DNA of 59,527 nt from contig NZ_LMKE01000001.1 of NCBI RefSeq assembly GCF_001421245.1, positions 473,053-532,579 of the forward strand, written 5' to 3'. The notes below the pieces were generated by a model. That model ran no database searches, was not told the DNA's origin, and was given only the letters and a program-made list of their open reading frames with translations. The first letter of the stretch is position 1. Each line of letters begins with the position of its first letter. The DNA comes from Sphingomonas sp. Leaf10. Lineage in GTDB: Bacteria > Pseudomonadota > Alphaproteobacteria > Sphingomonadales > Sphingomonadaceae. Of the stretch, positions 26,080 to 33,269 are shown one piece after another. A program made the position numbers and the translations under genes.

Positions 26080-26841
26080 GTGCCATTCCTATACGAAGCC
26101 GTAGAAATAATTACGTGGGCAAACCACGCAATGGCGCGAATAGATAGAGCGTTCGTCGCAATCTGCGAGGGTAGGGAGAAAGTGGCCTTGAGCGAACGAA
26201 GGCGATCGTCGCTGCCGCGCCATGGGGCGAAAACGGCTAGCGAGATTTACCAGCTGGTTGGTTCCGCACTCAGTTGGTGGGAGGCTTCTGAAGACGAAAT
26301 CATGGGCTTGTTCCGCCTCCTATGTATGCCCGGCGAACCAGTTGCGATGCAAACGTTCGTGGCCTCGTCCCGGTCGGTCCGCTATCGGATGCTTCAGGAG
26401 GCGATGATCAAGTATAGCGGCCGGATCGACGCCGAACGTATTGCCAAAGTGAAGGCCGCTCTCGTCGCGCTCAATCGCCTCGCTCAGACGCGGAACCAGA
26501 TCGCGCATGGATATGTAGGGGAGCACAACCACAAAGTTGGTGACGAGGTTGTCGCCTCGGGTAATTATCTTTTGCCGTCGTATAATGAAGCCGAACGAAT
26601 TGAACGTCAGTTCCGATATTCGCACGTACCCAAGACCATTGCCTCCTTTATTGCCGACGTGCGGCATCAAAGGGGAGAAATAATGGATGTCGCGGATGAG
26701 GTCGCGAAGGGCGAACAAGATCGACAGCAAATCCGTATATTAATTTCAAACCTTTCCGATTGCGTCGCGCGTTCTAAGCTCCCTTATTATGACATTGAGG
26801 AAGCGTTAAACGATCTGTTGGGACGAATGGCGGGGTCGTAA
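26080..26841 (+). CDS. HEPN-like protein with R-x4-H motif
   Basis: A 253-residue helical protein. RNQIAHG at residues 138-144 has the R-N-x-x-x-H spacing (Arg138, His143) of HEPN ribonucleases, preceded by helices and followed by a second bundle. Start at GTG 26080 is uncertain; an ATG at 26131 (MARIDRA) is an alternative. HEPN proteins act as RNases in abortive-infection and toxin-antitoxin systems, though many RN-x-x-AH proteins are only structural. The partner gene upstream is a membrane coiled-coil protein. A two-gene defence or toxin unit is inferred, not shown. Confidence 0.65.
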   Translation: MPFLYEAVEIITWANHAMARIDRAFVAICEGREKVALSERRRSSLPRHGAKTASEIYQLVGSALSWWEASEDEIMGLFRLLCMPGEPVAMQTFVASSRSVRYRMLQEAMIKYSGRIDAERIAKVKAALVALNRLAQTRNQIAHGYVGEHNHKVGDEVVASGNYLLPSYNEAERIERQFRYSHVPKTIASFIADVRHQRGEIMDVADEVAKGEQDRQQIRILISNLSDCVARSKLPYYDIEEALNDLLGRMAGS

Positions 26842-27269
26842 TGTCTGCGCGTCATCGCCGGATATGGGCGTAGCCCAGTCGGTACCAGAGATGTGGGTAT
26901 TGAACGGGTATTCTACTCATCCGCTGCCTAACTCTTGGCCGTTTTCTACGGTCCGTCGGATTCACCGACGGACGGTGCGTCCGCCGCTGACGGCGTGTAG
27001 CAACGGCGGACGGTGTGTCCGCCGCTGGATTTGTCGGTATCAGTAAGAAGCGTACAGTTCGCCTTTAGAAATTAACGCATTGAACGCGAACGTTTCGCTG
27101 TGCTGAGGTTGACCAGAATGGTTGCTAACCAGTTCGCTCAGGGGTTTGCCTGCATGCTGCTCCAACCCAAAGCGCGAGGGTTGTGCTACGTTCATCCTAT
27201 GGTTGACGACTGAGCTACAATAGTTCAACCGCGCAAACTTTAGCATCTATCCTGATGATGGAGTAGTAA
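26842..27269. other. 428-bp noncoding cargo junction
   Basis: Holds composite repeat copy 3 and its duplicated palindrome (26895-27023) and then about 240 bp of lower-GC sequence ahead of the retropepsin-like gene. I see no convincing gene in it; a 68-codon minus frame at 27040-27246 lacks any supporting feature. Confidence 0.6.
26895..27023 (+). repeat. Composite cargo repeat, copy 3 (duplicated palindrome)
   Basis: GGGTAT at 26895 and 26906 (11 bp apart); palindrome GACGGAC-GGTGC-GTCCGCC at 26967-26985, exactly 61 bp after the second motif; then a second, perfect copy GGCGGAC-GGTGT-GTCCGCC at 27005-27023. A further hairpin with a 9-bp perfect stem, GTCCGTCGG-ATTCA-CCGACGGAC, sits at 26951-26973 and shares its right arm with the first palindrome. 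Confidence 0.85.
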
Positions 27270-28217
27270 ATGAGGTTCGGGTCTAGCGTACTGGCGGCTT
27301 TTATTGCTTCGAGCCTTTCTGCCGGGTCGGTGGAAGCGAAAACTCACTACGTCCCGATCACCTACCGAGTCACATCGGGCGTGCGCCCTTATGTTCCGGT
27401 CAAACTTAACGGGAAACCGTTCTTGCTCATGGTGCATGCAAACGCCGGCTTTACTGTCATGACCACTCACGCAAACGCGAAGACCGCTGGTATCGTCAAG
27501 CTGGAACACAAAGGCGATTACGGCATCACCGGGACTGGGGTCAGGAGCACTCTCGGGCGTGATACGGCGATTCTGGACAGGTTCGACGTCGGCAGTTTCG
27601 TCATGCGAGAATTGCCGATCAGCATATTCGAAATTCCACAGAATCCACCAATCAACGGTATGGCCGGCATCGGCTGGCTCAAGCGCGCGAAGGTCATTGT
27701 CGACTATGATCGCGCTCGACTTGCTATTCCGTCGAACGAGGCAGACGCCGTGCGCGAGCGCAAGCGATTGCAAGCAGCCGGCTTTATCGCACTGCCGATG
27801 CGATGGGATCCCCAGACCAAACGCTACAGCGTCTTTCCGAAGGTCAACGGTGTCGCTGCCCGGTTCACTGTCTCAACCGTCGGAGAGGTTGTGATCGACG
27901 CTCGTTTCGCGGAAGCAGCTGAAATTACCGTGGGGGAATCGACGGGTACCTTCGGCGGTCCCACGGGAACGACCGGAGATCTTCGAAAGACCAACAGTCC
28001 CTACACGATCGAACTTGCCGGAAAGCGTTTCGCTGCTCCGGTCGCCATATCCTACGATATATATGCTTACGACGCTGAGGAGCGCCCTACGACCGTCGCC
28101 GCACAAACGAACGGCGAGCTGGGTTGCGATTTCATGCGCGCCAACCATGCGGTCATCGATTTCGGTTCCGGGACGCTTTACCTTAAGCCGCCGGCATCGG
28201 ATCAGACGGCCAGGTAG
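27270..28217 (+). CDS. Retropepsin-like protein lacking the catalytic aspartate
   Basis: A 315-residue exported protein with a signal peptide (about residues 1-23) and GGAG seven bases before its ATG. It has the layout of bacterial two-lobed retropepsin-like proteases: VPVKLNGKPFLLMV then HANAG (residues 56-60) where active members have D-T-G-A, and a second lobe starting at PKVNGVAARFTVSTVGEVVID, also without D-T-G. The C-terminus (GCDFMRANHAVIDFGSGTL) is typical of the fold. So it is probably an inactive homologue acting as a binding protein. Single gene between repeat copies 3 and 4. Confidence 0.72.
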   Translation: MRFGSSVLAAFIASSLSAGSVEAKTHYVPITYRVTSGVRPYVPVKLNGKPFLLMVHANAGFTVMTTHANAKTAGIVKLEHKGDYGITGTGVRSTLGRDTAILDRFDVGSFVMRELPISIFEIPQNPPINGMAGIGWLKRAKVIVDYDRARLAIPSNEADAVRERKRLQAAGFIALPMRWDPQTKRYSVFPKVNGVAARFTVSTVGEVVIDARFAEAAEITVGESTGTFGGPTGTTGDLRKTNSPYTIELAGKRFAAPVAISYDIYAYDAEERPTTVAAQTNGELGCDFMRANHAVIDFGSGTLYLKPPASDQTAR

Positions 28218-28272
28218 AGCGTCAGGAGTCGGCCAGTCCCGAATTTGCTATACCGATTCGATATCCTGCTGA

Positions 28273-28363
28273 GGTTATCGTGCGGGTATTTCACGCACAT
28301 CGTCGGCCAAAAAGCACGTGTTTCCGCGGCTTTCCTGCGCCGACGACGGACGGTACGTCCGCC
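28273..28363 (+). repeat. Composite cargo repeat, copy 4
   Basis: Degenerate GGTTATCG at 28273 and GGGTAT at 28284 (11 bp apart); palindrome GACGGAC-GGTAC-GTCCGCC at 28345-28363, exactly 61 bp after the second motif. Confidence 0.82.
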
Positions 28364-28433
28364 GCAAAGCTGCATAAAAATATGATCGCAGGTTACCGTT
28401 GACATCGGGGTAACGGACGCGAGAATCTATTTT

Positions 28434-28853
28434 ATGCAGGATGCCCCACCCGTCGTGATTGTCGCACAGCAACAACCGGCGGTGCCGGTGATTGGCGTTG
28501 AGTTCCCAAATTGGAAGGGCCGCGCCGGGCAATTCGAGTCCGAGCTCATAGCTCTGAATAATCAACTTTGGCGGCGCGTGAACTTAACCGGCACCGCATA
28601 CTATTATGTCGATGGCACAGGTAGCTTTCTACGGCTGCTGATCGATATTCGACCCGCTAGCGCTACGCGTTACGCCGAATCTTTTGACGTTACGGTCGAT
28701 TACATGTGGGATAACGAGAAGCTCAAGACCGTCACGTACGCTTGCGATCGGAAGACCGTAGGTTCAGACTGCGTTCAGAAGATTTTTCTCTCACTTAAGC
28801 GGGTTGCACCTTTCTCCGCCGGTAAGAAACCGTCGCAGCATCTTATTTTCTAA
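28434..28853 (+). CDS. Hypothetical cargo protein
   Basis: A 139-residue protein without a clear signal or membrane segment. The central part (GTAYYYVDGTGSFLRLLIDIRP, FDVTVDYMWDNEKLKTVTYAC) looks like a small beta-sheet domain; two cysteines near the C-terminus (CDRKTVGSDC) may pair. The ribosome site is weak. Upstream, TTGACA at 28399-28404 within a GTTACC...GGTAAC dyad could be a regulated promoter. No family recognised. Single gene between repeat copies 4 and 5. Confidence 0.6.
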   Translation: MQDAPPVVIVAQQQPAVPVIGVEFPNWKGRAGQFESELIALNNQLWRRVNLTGTAYYYVDGTGSFLRLLIDIRPASATRYAESFDVTVDYMWDNEKLKTVTYACDRKTVGSDCVQKIFLSLKRVAPFSAGKKPSQHLIF

Positions 28854-28931
28854 ATGGTGTGAGAAACCACGAGGCGCCCGTAAGTAAGGAAAGGCGCCCA
28901 TGGGCGCGGGTGCCTGCCCGTAGAGGGCTGC

Positions 28932-29022
28932 GGGTATTGTGCGGGTATGCTCCGCGCTGGTCGCGGTCTTGGCCGCGTTCCTTCGCCACGCTAACCAAGG
29001 TCCGGCGGACGGGTCGTCCGAG
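28932..29022 (+). repeat. Composite cargo repeat, copy 5
   Basis: GGGTAT at 28932 and 28943 (11 bp apart); palindrome GGCGGAC-GGGTC-GTCCGAG at 29004-29022, exactly 61 bp after the second motif, with the last two bases of the right arm diverged. Confidence 0.82.
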
Positions 29023-29094
29023 GGCCGGATGTCTGCAACTGGCAGGAAGGCGGAATGGCTGCTGTCGGGCAGGTTGAGCGATAACCGGACGCTC

Positions 29095-29706
29095 TCAGAT
29101 CGCGTGCCCGGCTTGATCGACGACACCCCACAGGTAGTAAGATGGTATGTTCCCGACGATGCCGGATCGATAAAGACCTACCCCGCTCACTTCGGCGCAA
29201 ACCGCCTGCTGCACCCGGCGTGCTTCCTTTACTAGGCGTCTCAGCGTCAATCCGCCGTCATCGGCGATGCGATGGGCTTTCAGCGTGCCTCCCTTCGTTC
29301 CGAAAGGAATGAGCGAAAGTTGTCGTGCCGGAAAGTCGGTATCTGGTTCCAAGCCTGCGAGGCTTTCTGCGCTCTCGGACCAATCAGCGTCCCCGTGTCG
29401 GAAAAAGCGCATTGGCAGATCAGGACGAAGCCTACTGAGTTCCTTCAAAGAGAGCGGCTCCGACCTAACCAGCCGCGACGTTTCCTTCAGGTAGTCGGTT
29501 CGCATCCGGTAAAAGGTCGCGGTGCGTGCGCGTGCCAATCCCCATCCCAGTTGCTCCCATTCTACGTCGTAGAATGTTTCGCTCGCGTCAGCTTGGATCA
29601 CTCGGATAGCGCGAGTGTCCCAATCTACTGCCAACACGTCACCGGATGAATAATCTGATGCCAATGGTTGCTCCCGCTGCCTCCGCGAATGTCGGCTATC
29701 GGCCAA
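29095..29706 (-). CDS. Hypothetical cargo protein
   Basis: A 203-residue soluble protein I do not recognise. The start is uncertain: ATG 29706 or a TTG at 29661. The N-terminal part (SSGDVLAVDWDTRAIRVI, ETFYDVEWEQLGWGL) resembles a small SH3-like beta barrel; the C-terminus ends in a beta-rich GLYRSGIVGNIPSYYLWGVV stretch. Single minus-strand gene between repeat copies 5 and 6, opposite in direction to the previous cargo genes. Confidence 0.6.
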   Translation of the reverse strand: MADSRHSRRQREQPLASDYSSGDVLAVDWDTRAIRVIQADASETFYDVEWEQLGWGLARARTATFYRMRTDYLKETSRLVRSEPLSLKELSRLRPDLPMRFFRHGDADWSESAESLAGLEPDTDFPARQLSLIPFGTKGGTLKAHRIADDGGLTLRRLVKEARRVQQAVCAEVSGVGLYRSGIVGNIPSYYLWGVVDQAGHAI

Positions 29707-29751
29707 GGCGAAAGCAAGCGGAAATGGGGATAGGTGGGCGAAAGCGGACGG

Positions 29752-29841
29752 GGGTATCGTGCGGGTATTTGTCTATCACGTAATCTGAAGAACCACGCTT
29801 TTCGGCGGGCCCCAGATGCAGCGGCGGAGCGCATGTCAGCC
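29752..29841 (+). repeat. Composite cargo repeat, copy 6 (decayed palindrome)
   Basis: GGGTAT at 29752 and 29763 (11 bp apart). At the expected place (60 bp on) GGCGGAG-CGCAT-GTCAGCC at 29823-29841 is a diverged palindrome with the usual 5-base centre. The stop codon of the SRAP gene lies inside it. Confidence 0.7.
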
Positions 29842-30468
29842 AGTGGTTTGCCGCGTCGGGAAGATCGGGCCGCGGACGGACATATGTTCGGCGGGGTAGG
29901 GGCGCTGAAGCTCAACGACCTCGTCGTATGACCCCCGCAGCCAGGTGTCGATCGCGTCTGGTTGCAGGACGGTGATCATCGCCTTCGGGTGGATCGGCGC
30001 GACCAGTTCGTTCGGGTCGCAGGTGACCATCGTGAACCCGTTGCCCTCCTTCGTCGCCTGCCAGAAGCCGGCAACGGCGAAGGTCGGTTGATCGGTGACG
30101 TTGAACCACATCTCCCCCTTCAACGGTGGCTTACCATCGCCAAGGTCGTGCTTTTCCGGCGTCCATTCGCAGAACTCGGTCAGCGGCACGAGACAGCGGT
30201 TGGCTGGGTCAGCCGCGAGCTTGCGCCACTGGGGCAGGCCGAGCTTTCGAACGTTCGTCATCGGCCACGCGGCTTGGCCGCCAAGGACGTCCCATTCCAT
30301 GATGTCCCAAGCGCGCTCGCCATCCTGTTCGCGGATGACGTAGGCGCGACCCTTAGGCCGCAGCTCCTGCGGATTGAAGCGGTTGTCGCGTGGCCGCTCA
30401 CCGAACAGCTTGGCGGCCGAATTGAACAGCGTCGTCGGTTCGCCGGCGAATCTTGCACGGTTGCACAT
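29836..30468 (-). CDS. SRAP (SOS response-associated peptidase/HMCES) protein
   Basis: A 210-residue protein of the YedK/HMCES family, which crosslinks its N-terminal cysteine to abasic sites in single-stranded DNA. I chose the ATG at 30468 because Cys2 must follow Met1 (MCNRARF). Other family residues are Asn32 in RFNP, Glu101 in the RCLVPLTEFCEW block (the usual Tyr before it is Cys here), and the late His in IHPKAM. Plasmid and phage copies are common and may protect DNA during transfer or replication. Single cargo gene between repeat copies 6 and 7. Confidence 0.92.
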   Translation of the reverse strand: MCNRARFAGEPTTLFNSAAKLFGERPRDNRFNPQELRPKGRAYVIREQDGERAWDIMEWDVLGGQAAWPMTNVRKLGLPQWRKLAADPANRCLVPLTEFCEWTPEKHDLGDGKPPLKGEMWFNVTDQPTFAVAGFWQATKEGNGFTMVTCDPNELVAPIHPKAMITVLQPDAIDTWLRGSYDEVVELQRPYPAEHMSVRGPIFPTRQTTG

Positions 30469-30494
30469 GGAGGCACCCTGCCATCCCGCGGCGT

Positions 30495-30585
30495 GGGTAT
30501 CGAGAGGGTATCGTCCCTCCATTGTGGCAAGAAACTGCTTAGTTTCCGGCGCCATAGACTGATGACGGCGGACAGATCGTCCGCC
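30495..30585 (+). repeat. Composite cargo repeat, copy 7
   Basis: GGGTATCG at 30495 and 30506 (11 bp apart); perfect palindrome GGCGGAC-AGATC-GTCCGCC at 30567-30585, exactly 61 bp after the second motif. It lies at the 5' side of the SRAP gene. Confidence 0.85.
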
Positions 30586-30588
30586 GCT

Positions 30589-30620
30589 GGATCGGTCTGC
30601 CAGCGGCGGCAGACCGATCC
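30589..30620. repeat. 13-bp perfect hairpin after repeat copy 7
   Basis: GGATCGGTCTGCC and GGCAGACCGATCC with a 6-base loop, immediately after the copy 7 palindrome and 29 bp beyond the stop of the antitoxin gene. It could terminate the toxin-antitoxin transcript, but no T-run follows. Confidence 0.6.
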
Positions 30621-30648
30621 CAGGCGGAGCGCCGGCGGCCGCGCATGG

Positions 30649-30957
30649 TTACGCAGCGTCGGCCGAGGCATCCTCCATCCGAGGCCGTACCTTGAGCGCG
30701 GCGAACACCTTCATGAGTGTAGCGAGGCGCGGGTTGCCGTTGGGGCCAAGCGCCTTGTGCAGTGCCTGACGCTGCAAGCCGGTGTCGGCCGCGAGCTTCG
30801 CGATGCCGCCACGCGCGCGCGCGACCGTGCCGATCGCGTGCGCAAGATAGGCGGGGTCGCCGGACGCCCATGCGTCGTCCAGCAGCTCCTTCTGCGTTTC
30901 GAAGTCGCCCGCGAGATAGCGGGCGGGATCGAGCGGTTCGCCCAGTTCAATGCCCAT
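30649..30957 (-). CDS. HigA-like antitoxin
   Basis: A 102-residue protein of the addiction-module antidote type. EPLDPARYLAGDFETQKELLDDA is the usual N-terminal region, and GGIAKLAADTGLQRQALHKAL-GPNGNPRLATLMKVFAALK is the helix-turn-helix. It neutralises the toxin encoded just upstream (31 bp gap) and should repress their shared promoter. Toxin-first order is typical of HigBA-like pairs. Confidence 0.88.
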   Translation of the reverse strand: MGIELGEPLDPARYLAGDFETQKELLDDAWASGDPAYLAHAIGTVARARGGIAKLAADTGLQRQALHKALGPNGNPRLATLMKVFAALKVRPRMEDASADAA

Positions 30958-30988
30958 ATTTCGTTCCTTCGTTCAGAAATCCGCGCCG

Positions 30989-31291
30989 TCAGGGTTCGGC
31001 GTGGATCTCGGCGGCCATTTCCTTGGCCAGTTTAATGTCCCGGTCCTGCGACCCCTTGTCCCCGCCGACCAACAGGATGACGAGGTCGCCGTCCTTGATC
31101 GTGAAGTAGACCCGGTAACCCGGGCCGTAGGCGATGCGCAGTTCGCTGACCTTATCGCCCACCGACTTCGCATCGCCGAAGTTTCCGGCTTCGACCCGGA
31201 CGATCCGCGCGAAAACCTTGGCGGCGGCGCGCTTGTCCTTGAGACCATCGAGCCAAGCAGTGAAGCGGAGGGTAGGGAGCGTCCGGAACAT
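30989..31291 (-). CDS. RelE/ParE-superfamily toxin (HigB-like)
   Basis: A 100-residue toxin of the phage Gp49/HI1419-like group. It reads FTAWLDGLKDKRAAAKVFARI, then GDAKSVGDKVSELRIAYGPGYRVYF and ILLVGGDKGSQDRDIKLAKEMA, the standard pattern of this family, which cleaves mRNA on the ribosome. The ATG at 31291 follows AAGGACAC. Its promoter is embedded in a 12-bp inverted repeat. Confidence 0.9.
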   Translation of the reverse strand: MFRTLPTLRFTAWLDGLKDKRAAAKVFARIVRVEAGNFGDAKSVGDKVSELRIAYGPGYRVYFTIKDGDLVILLVGGDKGSQDRDIKLAKEMAAEIHAEP

Positions 31292-31292
31292 G

Positions 31293-31338
31293 TGTCCTTT
31301 ATAGGAGACAAATCGGATATCGTCAACTATAAAGGACA
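31293..31338 (-). promoter_or_regulatory. Autoregulated toxin-antitoxin promoter
   Basis: Perfect 12-bp inverted repeat TGTCCTTTATAG (31293-31304) and CTATAAAGGACA (31327-31338), 22 bp apart. On the minus strand a -35 TTGACG (31321-31326) and a -10 TATAAA (31298-31303) are separated by 17 bp; the -10 lies in one arm and the -35 abuts the other. This is the arrangement of an antitoxin operator. Confidence 0.75.
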
Positions 31339-31408
31339 TATCGCAAGCAACGTCCGAGCTTGAAATGTTGGATTGCGTTCGCTTTTCGTTTTCGGATGGG
31401 GCGATGAA

Positions 31409-31747
31409 TTGAACGTGGTTTGGGACCTGGTCCGGCGCGGTGCGAACCTGCAGGTCTGGTGCGCGTGCGGCCATGTCGCGGTGATCGACCGCCACGAGCT
31501 CGATTACATGCGGACGAAGCGCAACTGGCCGCATCCGCTCGGTTATCGCCCCGGTAGGCTGCGCTGTGCCAAATGTGGACGGCGGCCGACGAAATCGCGC
31601 CGTCGGCGAACGACGCAACGGTGCGGATCGGGCCATCCCTCGCGGAAGTGTTCGCGGCGCGAGGCGGGACGAGCCGTGACGCATGCGAGGCTAGTCGTGC
31701 AAATGCCTTTGTTTCTGGTTATGTTCGCTCTGGGGATACCGGGGTGA
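31409..31747 (+). CDS. Small zinc-ribbon phage protein
   Basis: A protein of about 112 residues. The start is uncertain (TTG 31409 or GTG 31415; the open frame reaches back to 31373). LQVWCACGHVAVIDRHEL and RLRCAKCGRRP carry a CxC and a CxxC pair, one likely zinc site, as in a widespread class of small phage proteins. Its stop overlaps the next start (TGATG). Function unknown. Confidence 0.6.
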   Translation: MNVVWDLVRRGANLQVWCACGHVAVIDRHELDYMRTKRNWPHPLGYRPGRLRCAKCGRRPTKSRRRRTTQRCGSGHPSRKCSRREAGRAVTHARLVVQMPLFLVMFALGIPG

Positions 31748-32175
31748 TGATGGATGCTGGCGACCGACTGACGGCCGAAATGGCAAGCCGTGCGCAACTC
31801 GCGCTGCGATTTATCGAGCGGTATTGGGCGGCGCACAACTATTCGCCGAGCTATGGCGAGATTGCCGCCGGCATCGGTGTGAACCGAGATCGGGCGCGCG
31901 GTGCCGTACGGGCGTTGGAACGCGACGGCCGCGTGTATCGCCAGCGCGGCCGAGCGCGTTGCATCGTCCTTCCGACGCGGCGCGAGGCGGCGCTTGCCGA
32001 GTTGCGGCGCGAAGGCTGGCACATCAACAACGAAACCTTGCAGCTTTCCCCGCCCACATATTCGCCACTGTCCGTCCCGGCCGCGCTCGATCACATCAGC
32101 GCCGTAGAGGGTTGGGGGAATGACGGTGCGGATCGAGACAGCGGCGGAAGCCAAGGTGATGCGGGCGATCGTTGA
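31747..32175 (+). CDS. LexA-like winged-HTH protein
   Basis: A 142-residue protein. ASRAQLALRFIERYWAAHNYSPSYGEIAAGIG and NRDRARGAVRALERDGRVYRQRG match the LexA-type DNA-binding domain. There is no Ser-Lys protease domain; the C-terminal 60 residues are unlike LexA. It may regulate the tail-side genes. Coupled to the gene before (TGATG) and overlapping the next by 56 bp. Confidence 0.7.
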   Translation: MMDAGDRLTAEMASRAQLALRFIERYWAAHNYSPSYGEIAAGIGVNRDRARGAVRALERDGRVYRQRGRARCIVLPTRREAALAELRREGWHINNETLQLSPPTYSPLSVPAALDHISAVEGWGNDGADRDSGGSQGDAGDR

Positions 32176-32914
32176 TCGCGAGCATCGCACAGCCATGGCG
32201 GAACGCCGCGCCGCGCGCGATGCCCACGAAGCCGCAACCGCAGCGCCCGACCGGCCGCGCGTAGGCTGGTCGACCAAGGCCCCGCCGCGCCGCAAACCGA
32301 GCGACATCGATCGCGCGATCGCCAAGCGTGCCGAGGAGCATCGTCTCGATTGGGCGCGCCGTCATCCTGATGCTGCCAAGGCCGAACGGGCGTTCCGCAA
32401 GGGCCGGGCCGAGATGACCGACCGGTGGGACCACAAGCGGGAAGGCACGGTCGAGACCCACGAACGCGCGAGCCGCACCCATCAAGGCGCGCTGGCGCGT
32501 CTGTGGCAGAGCGGCGCCATCACCGCCGACCAACTTGCGGCGGCGGTCGAGATCGCGATGGTCGCCGAGCGGATTGGCGCCGACGTCGCCGTCCGCACCG
32601 CCAGCCTCGAAACGCGGATCAGTTCCGGGCGGCATGGTAATGGCGCGTTCTATGAGGCGTTGAGCCGCGTGCGGCACGAAGTGGCCTATACCCGGTGGCG
32701 CGCGGCTATCGACGGGCCGATCGGCGCGGTCCTCGACATGGTGGTCGGGGAAACGGTCGGCTTCACCGTCGTCGCGAAGCGATACCGCATCCACAACCGC
32801 CGGGCGAAGAAGCTGCTGATCGACGCGCTTGACCTTTGGCCGCGCCTCCTTGGGCAGGTGTGCAAGGAGATCGATCGGGCTGCGGTCGATCAGATGCATG
32901 CAACCATTGCGTAG
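32120..32914 (+). CDS. Phage regulatory-type hypothetical protein
   Basis: A 264-residue charged helical protein. Residues about 1-115 are Arg/Ala/Glu-rich; the C-terminal part (FYEALSRVRHEVAYTRWRAAIDG, VVAKRYRIHNRRAKKLLIDALDLW) resembles DUF6456-like or sigma-like helix-turn-helix regions. The ATG follows GGGGGA. Placed ahead of the tail genes, it could be a late-gene activator, but this rests on position and a weak motif. Confidence 0.62.
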   Translation: MTVRIETAAEAKVMRAIVDREHRTAMAERRAARDAHEAATAAPDRPRVGWSTKAPPRRKPSDIDRAIAKRAEEHRLDWARRHPDAAKAERAFRKGRAEMTDRWDHKREGTVETHERASRTHQGALARLWQSGAITADQLAAAVEIAMVAERIGADVAVRTASLETRISSGRHGNGAFYEALSRVRHEVAYTRWRAAIDGPIGAVLDMVVGETVGFTVVAKRYRIHNRRAKKLLIDALDLWPRLLGQVCKEIDRAAVDQMHATIA

Positions 32915-33038
32915 CTTCGCACATTTTCGCCACTCCCCGAACGGCCATAATTCGGCCAAATCCGACGCAGCGACACCTGCGTCCTTCGCCCGTCAGCCTC
33001 CCCGGGCTGGCGGGCGTCGTCGTTTTCGGGAGATAGCG

Positions 33039-33269
33039 ATGCCGCACAGCAGCCCGCTTCTCGATGAGCTCGAGCGTCTCACCGACGAAATGGACCTTCT
33101 CCTCGCGCAAGGCCGCGCCGGCGTTCCCAGCCATCGGTTGGTGGAAGAGCTGGCCGATAAGGCGCGCGGGATAGCCCGCCGGCTCGATGCAGCCGCGCGG
33201 GGCGGGTGTCGCCCCCTTTCCAATCCGCCGGTCTACGTCAGCCCGGACGGTCGCAAGGCAGGCTGGTGA
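33039..33269 (+). CDS. Small phage protein
   Basis: A 76-residue protein with a good ribosome site (GGGAGATAGCG before the ATG). The first half is a charged helix (LLDELERLTDEMDLLLAQGR, then LVEELADKARGIARRLDAA). No family recognised. Its stop overlaps the GTG at 33266, so it is coupled to the tail-fibre gene. Confidence 0.6.
   Translation: MPHSSPLLDELERLTDEMDLLLAQGRAGVPSHRLVEELADKARGIARRLDAAARGGCRPLSNPPVYVSPDGRKAGW

Noticed and set aside
27040..27246. 68-codon minus-strand frame
   Set aside because: No ribosome site, signal or family resemblance, and it runs across the repeat-rich junction.
23508..30585. Composite repeats as a CRISPR array
   Set aside because: Copies are 0.6 to 7 kb apart with genes between them and only short conserved blocks; no cas genes.
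23508..30585. Composite repeats as integron attC sites
   Set aside because: No IntI-type integrase or attC core (GTTRRRY) is visible, and the repeats have a paired direct motif that attC lacks. Cassette-like behaviour is kept as a hypothesis.
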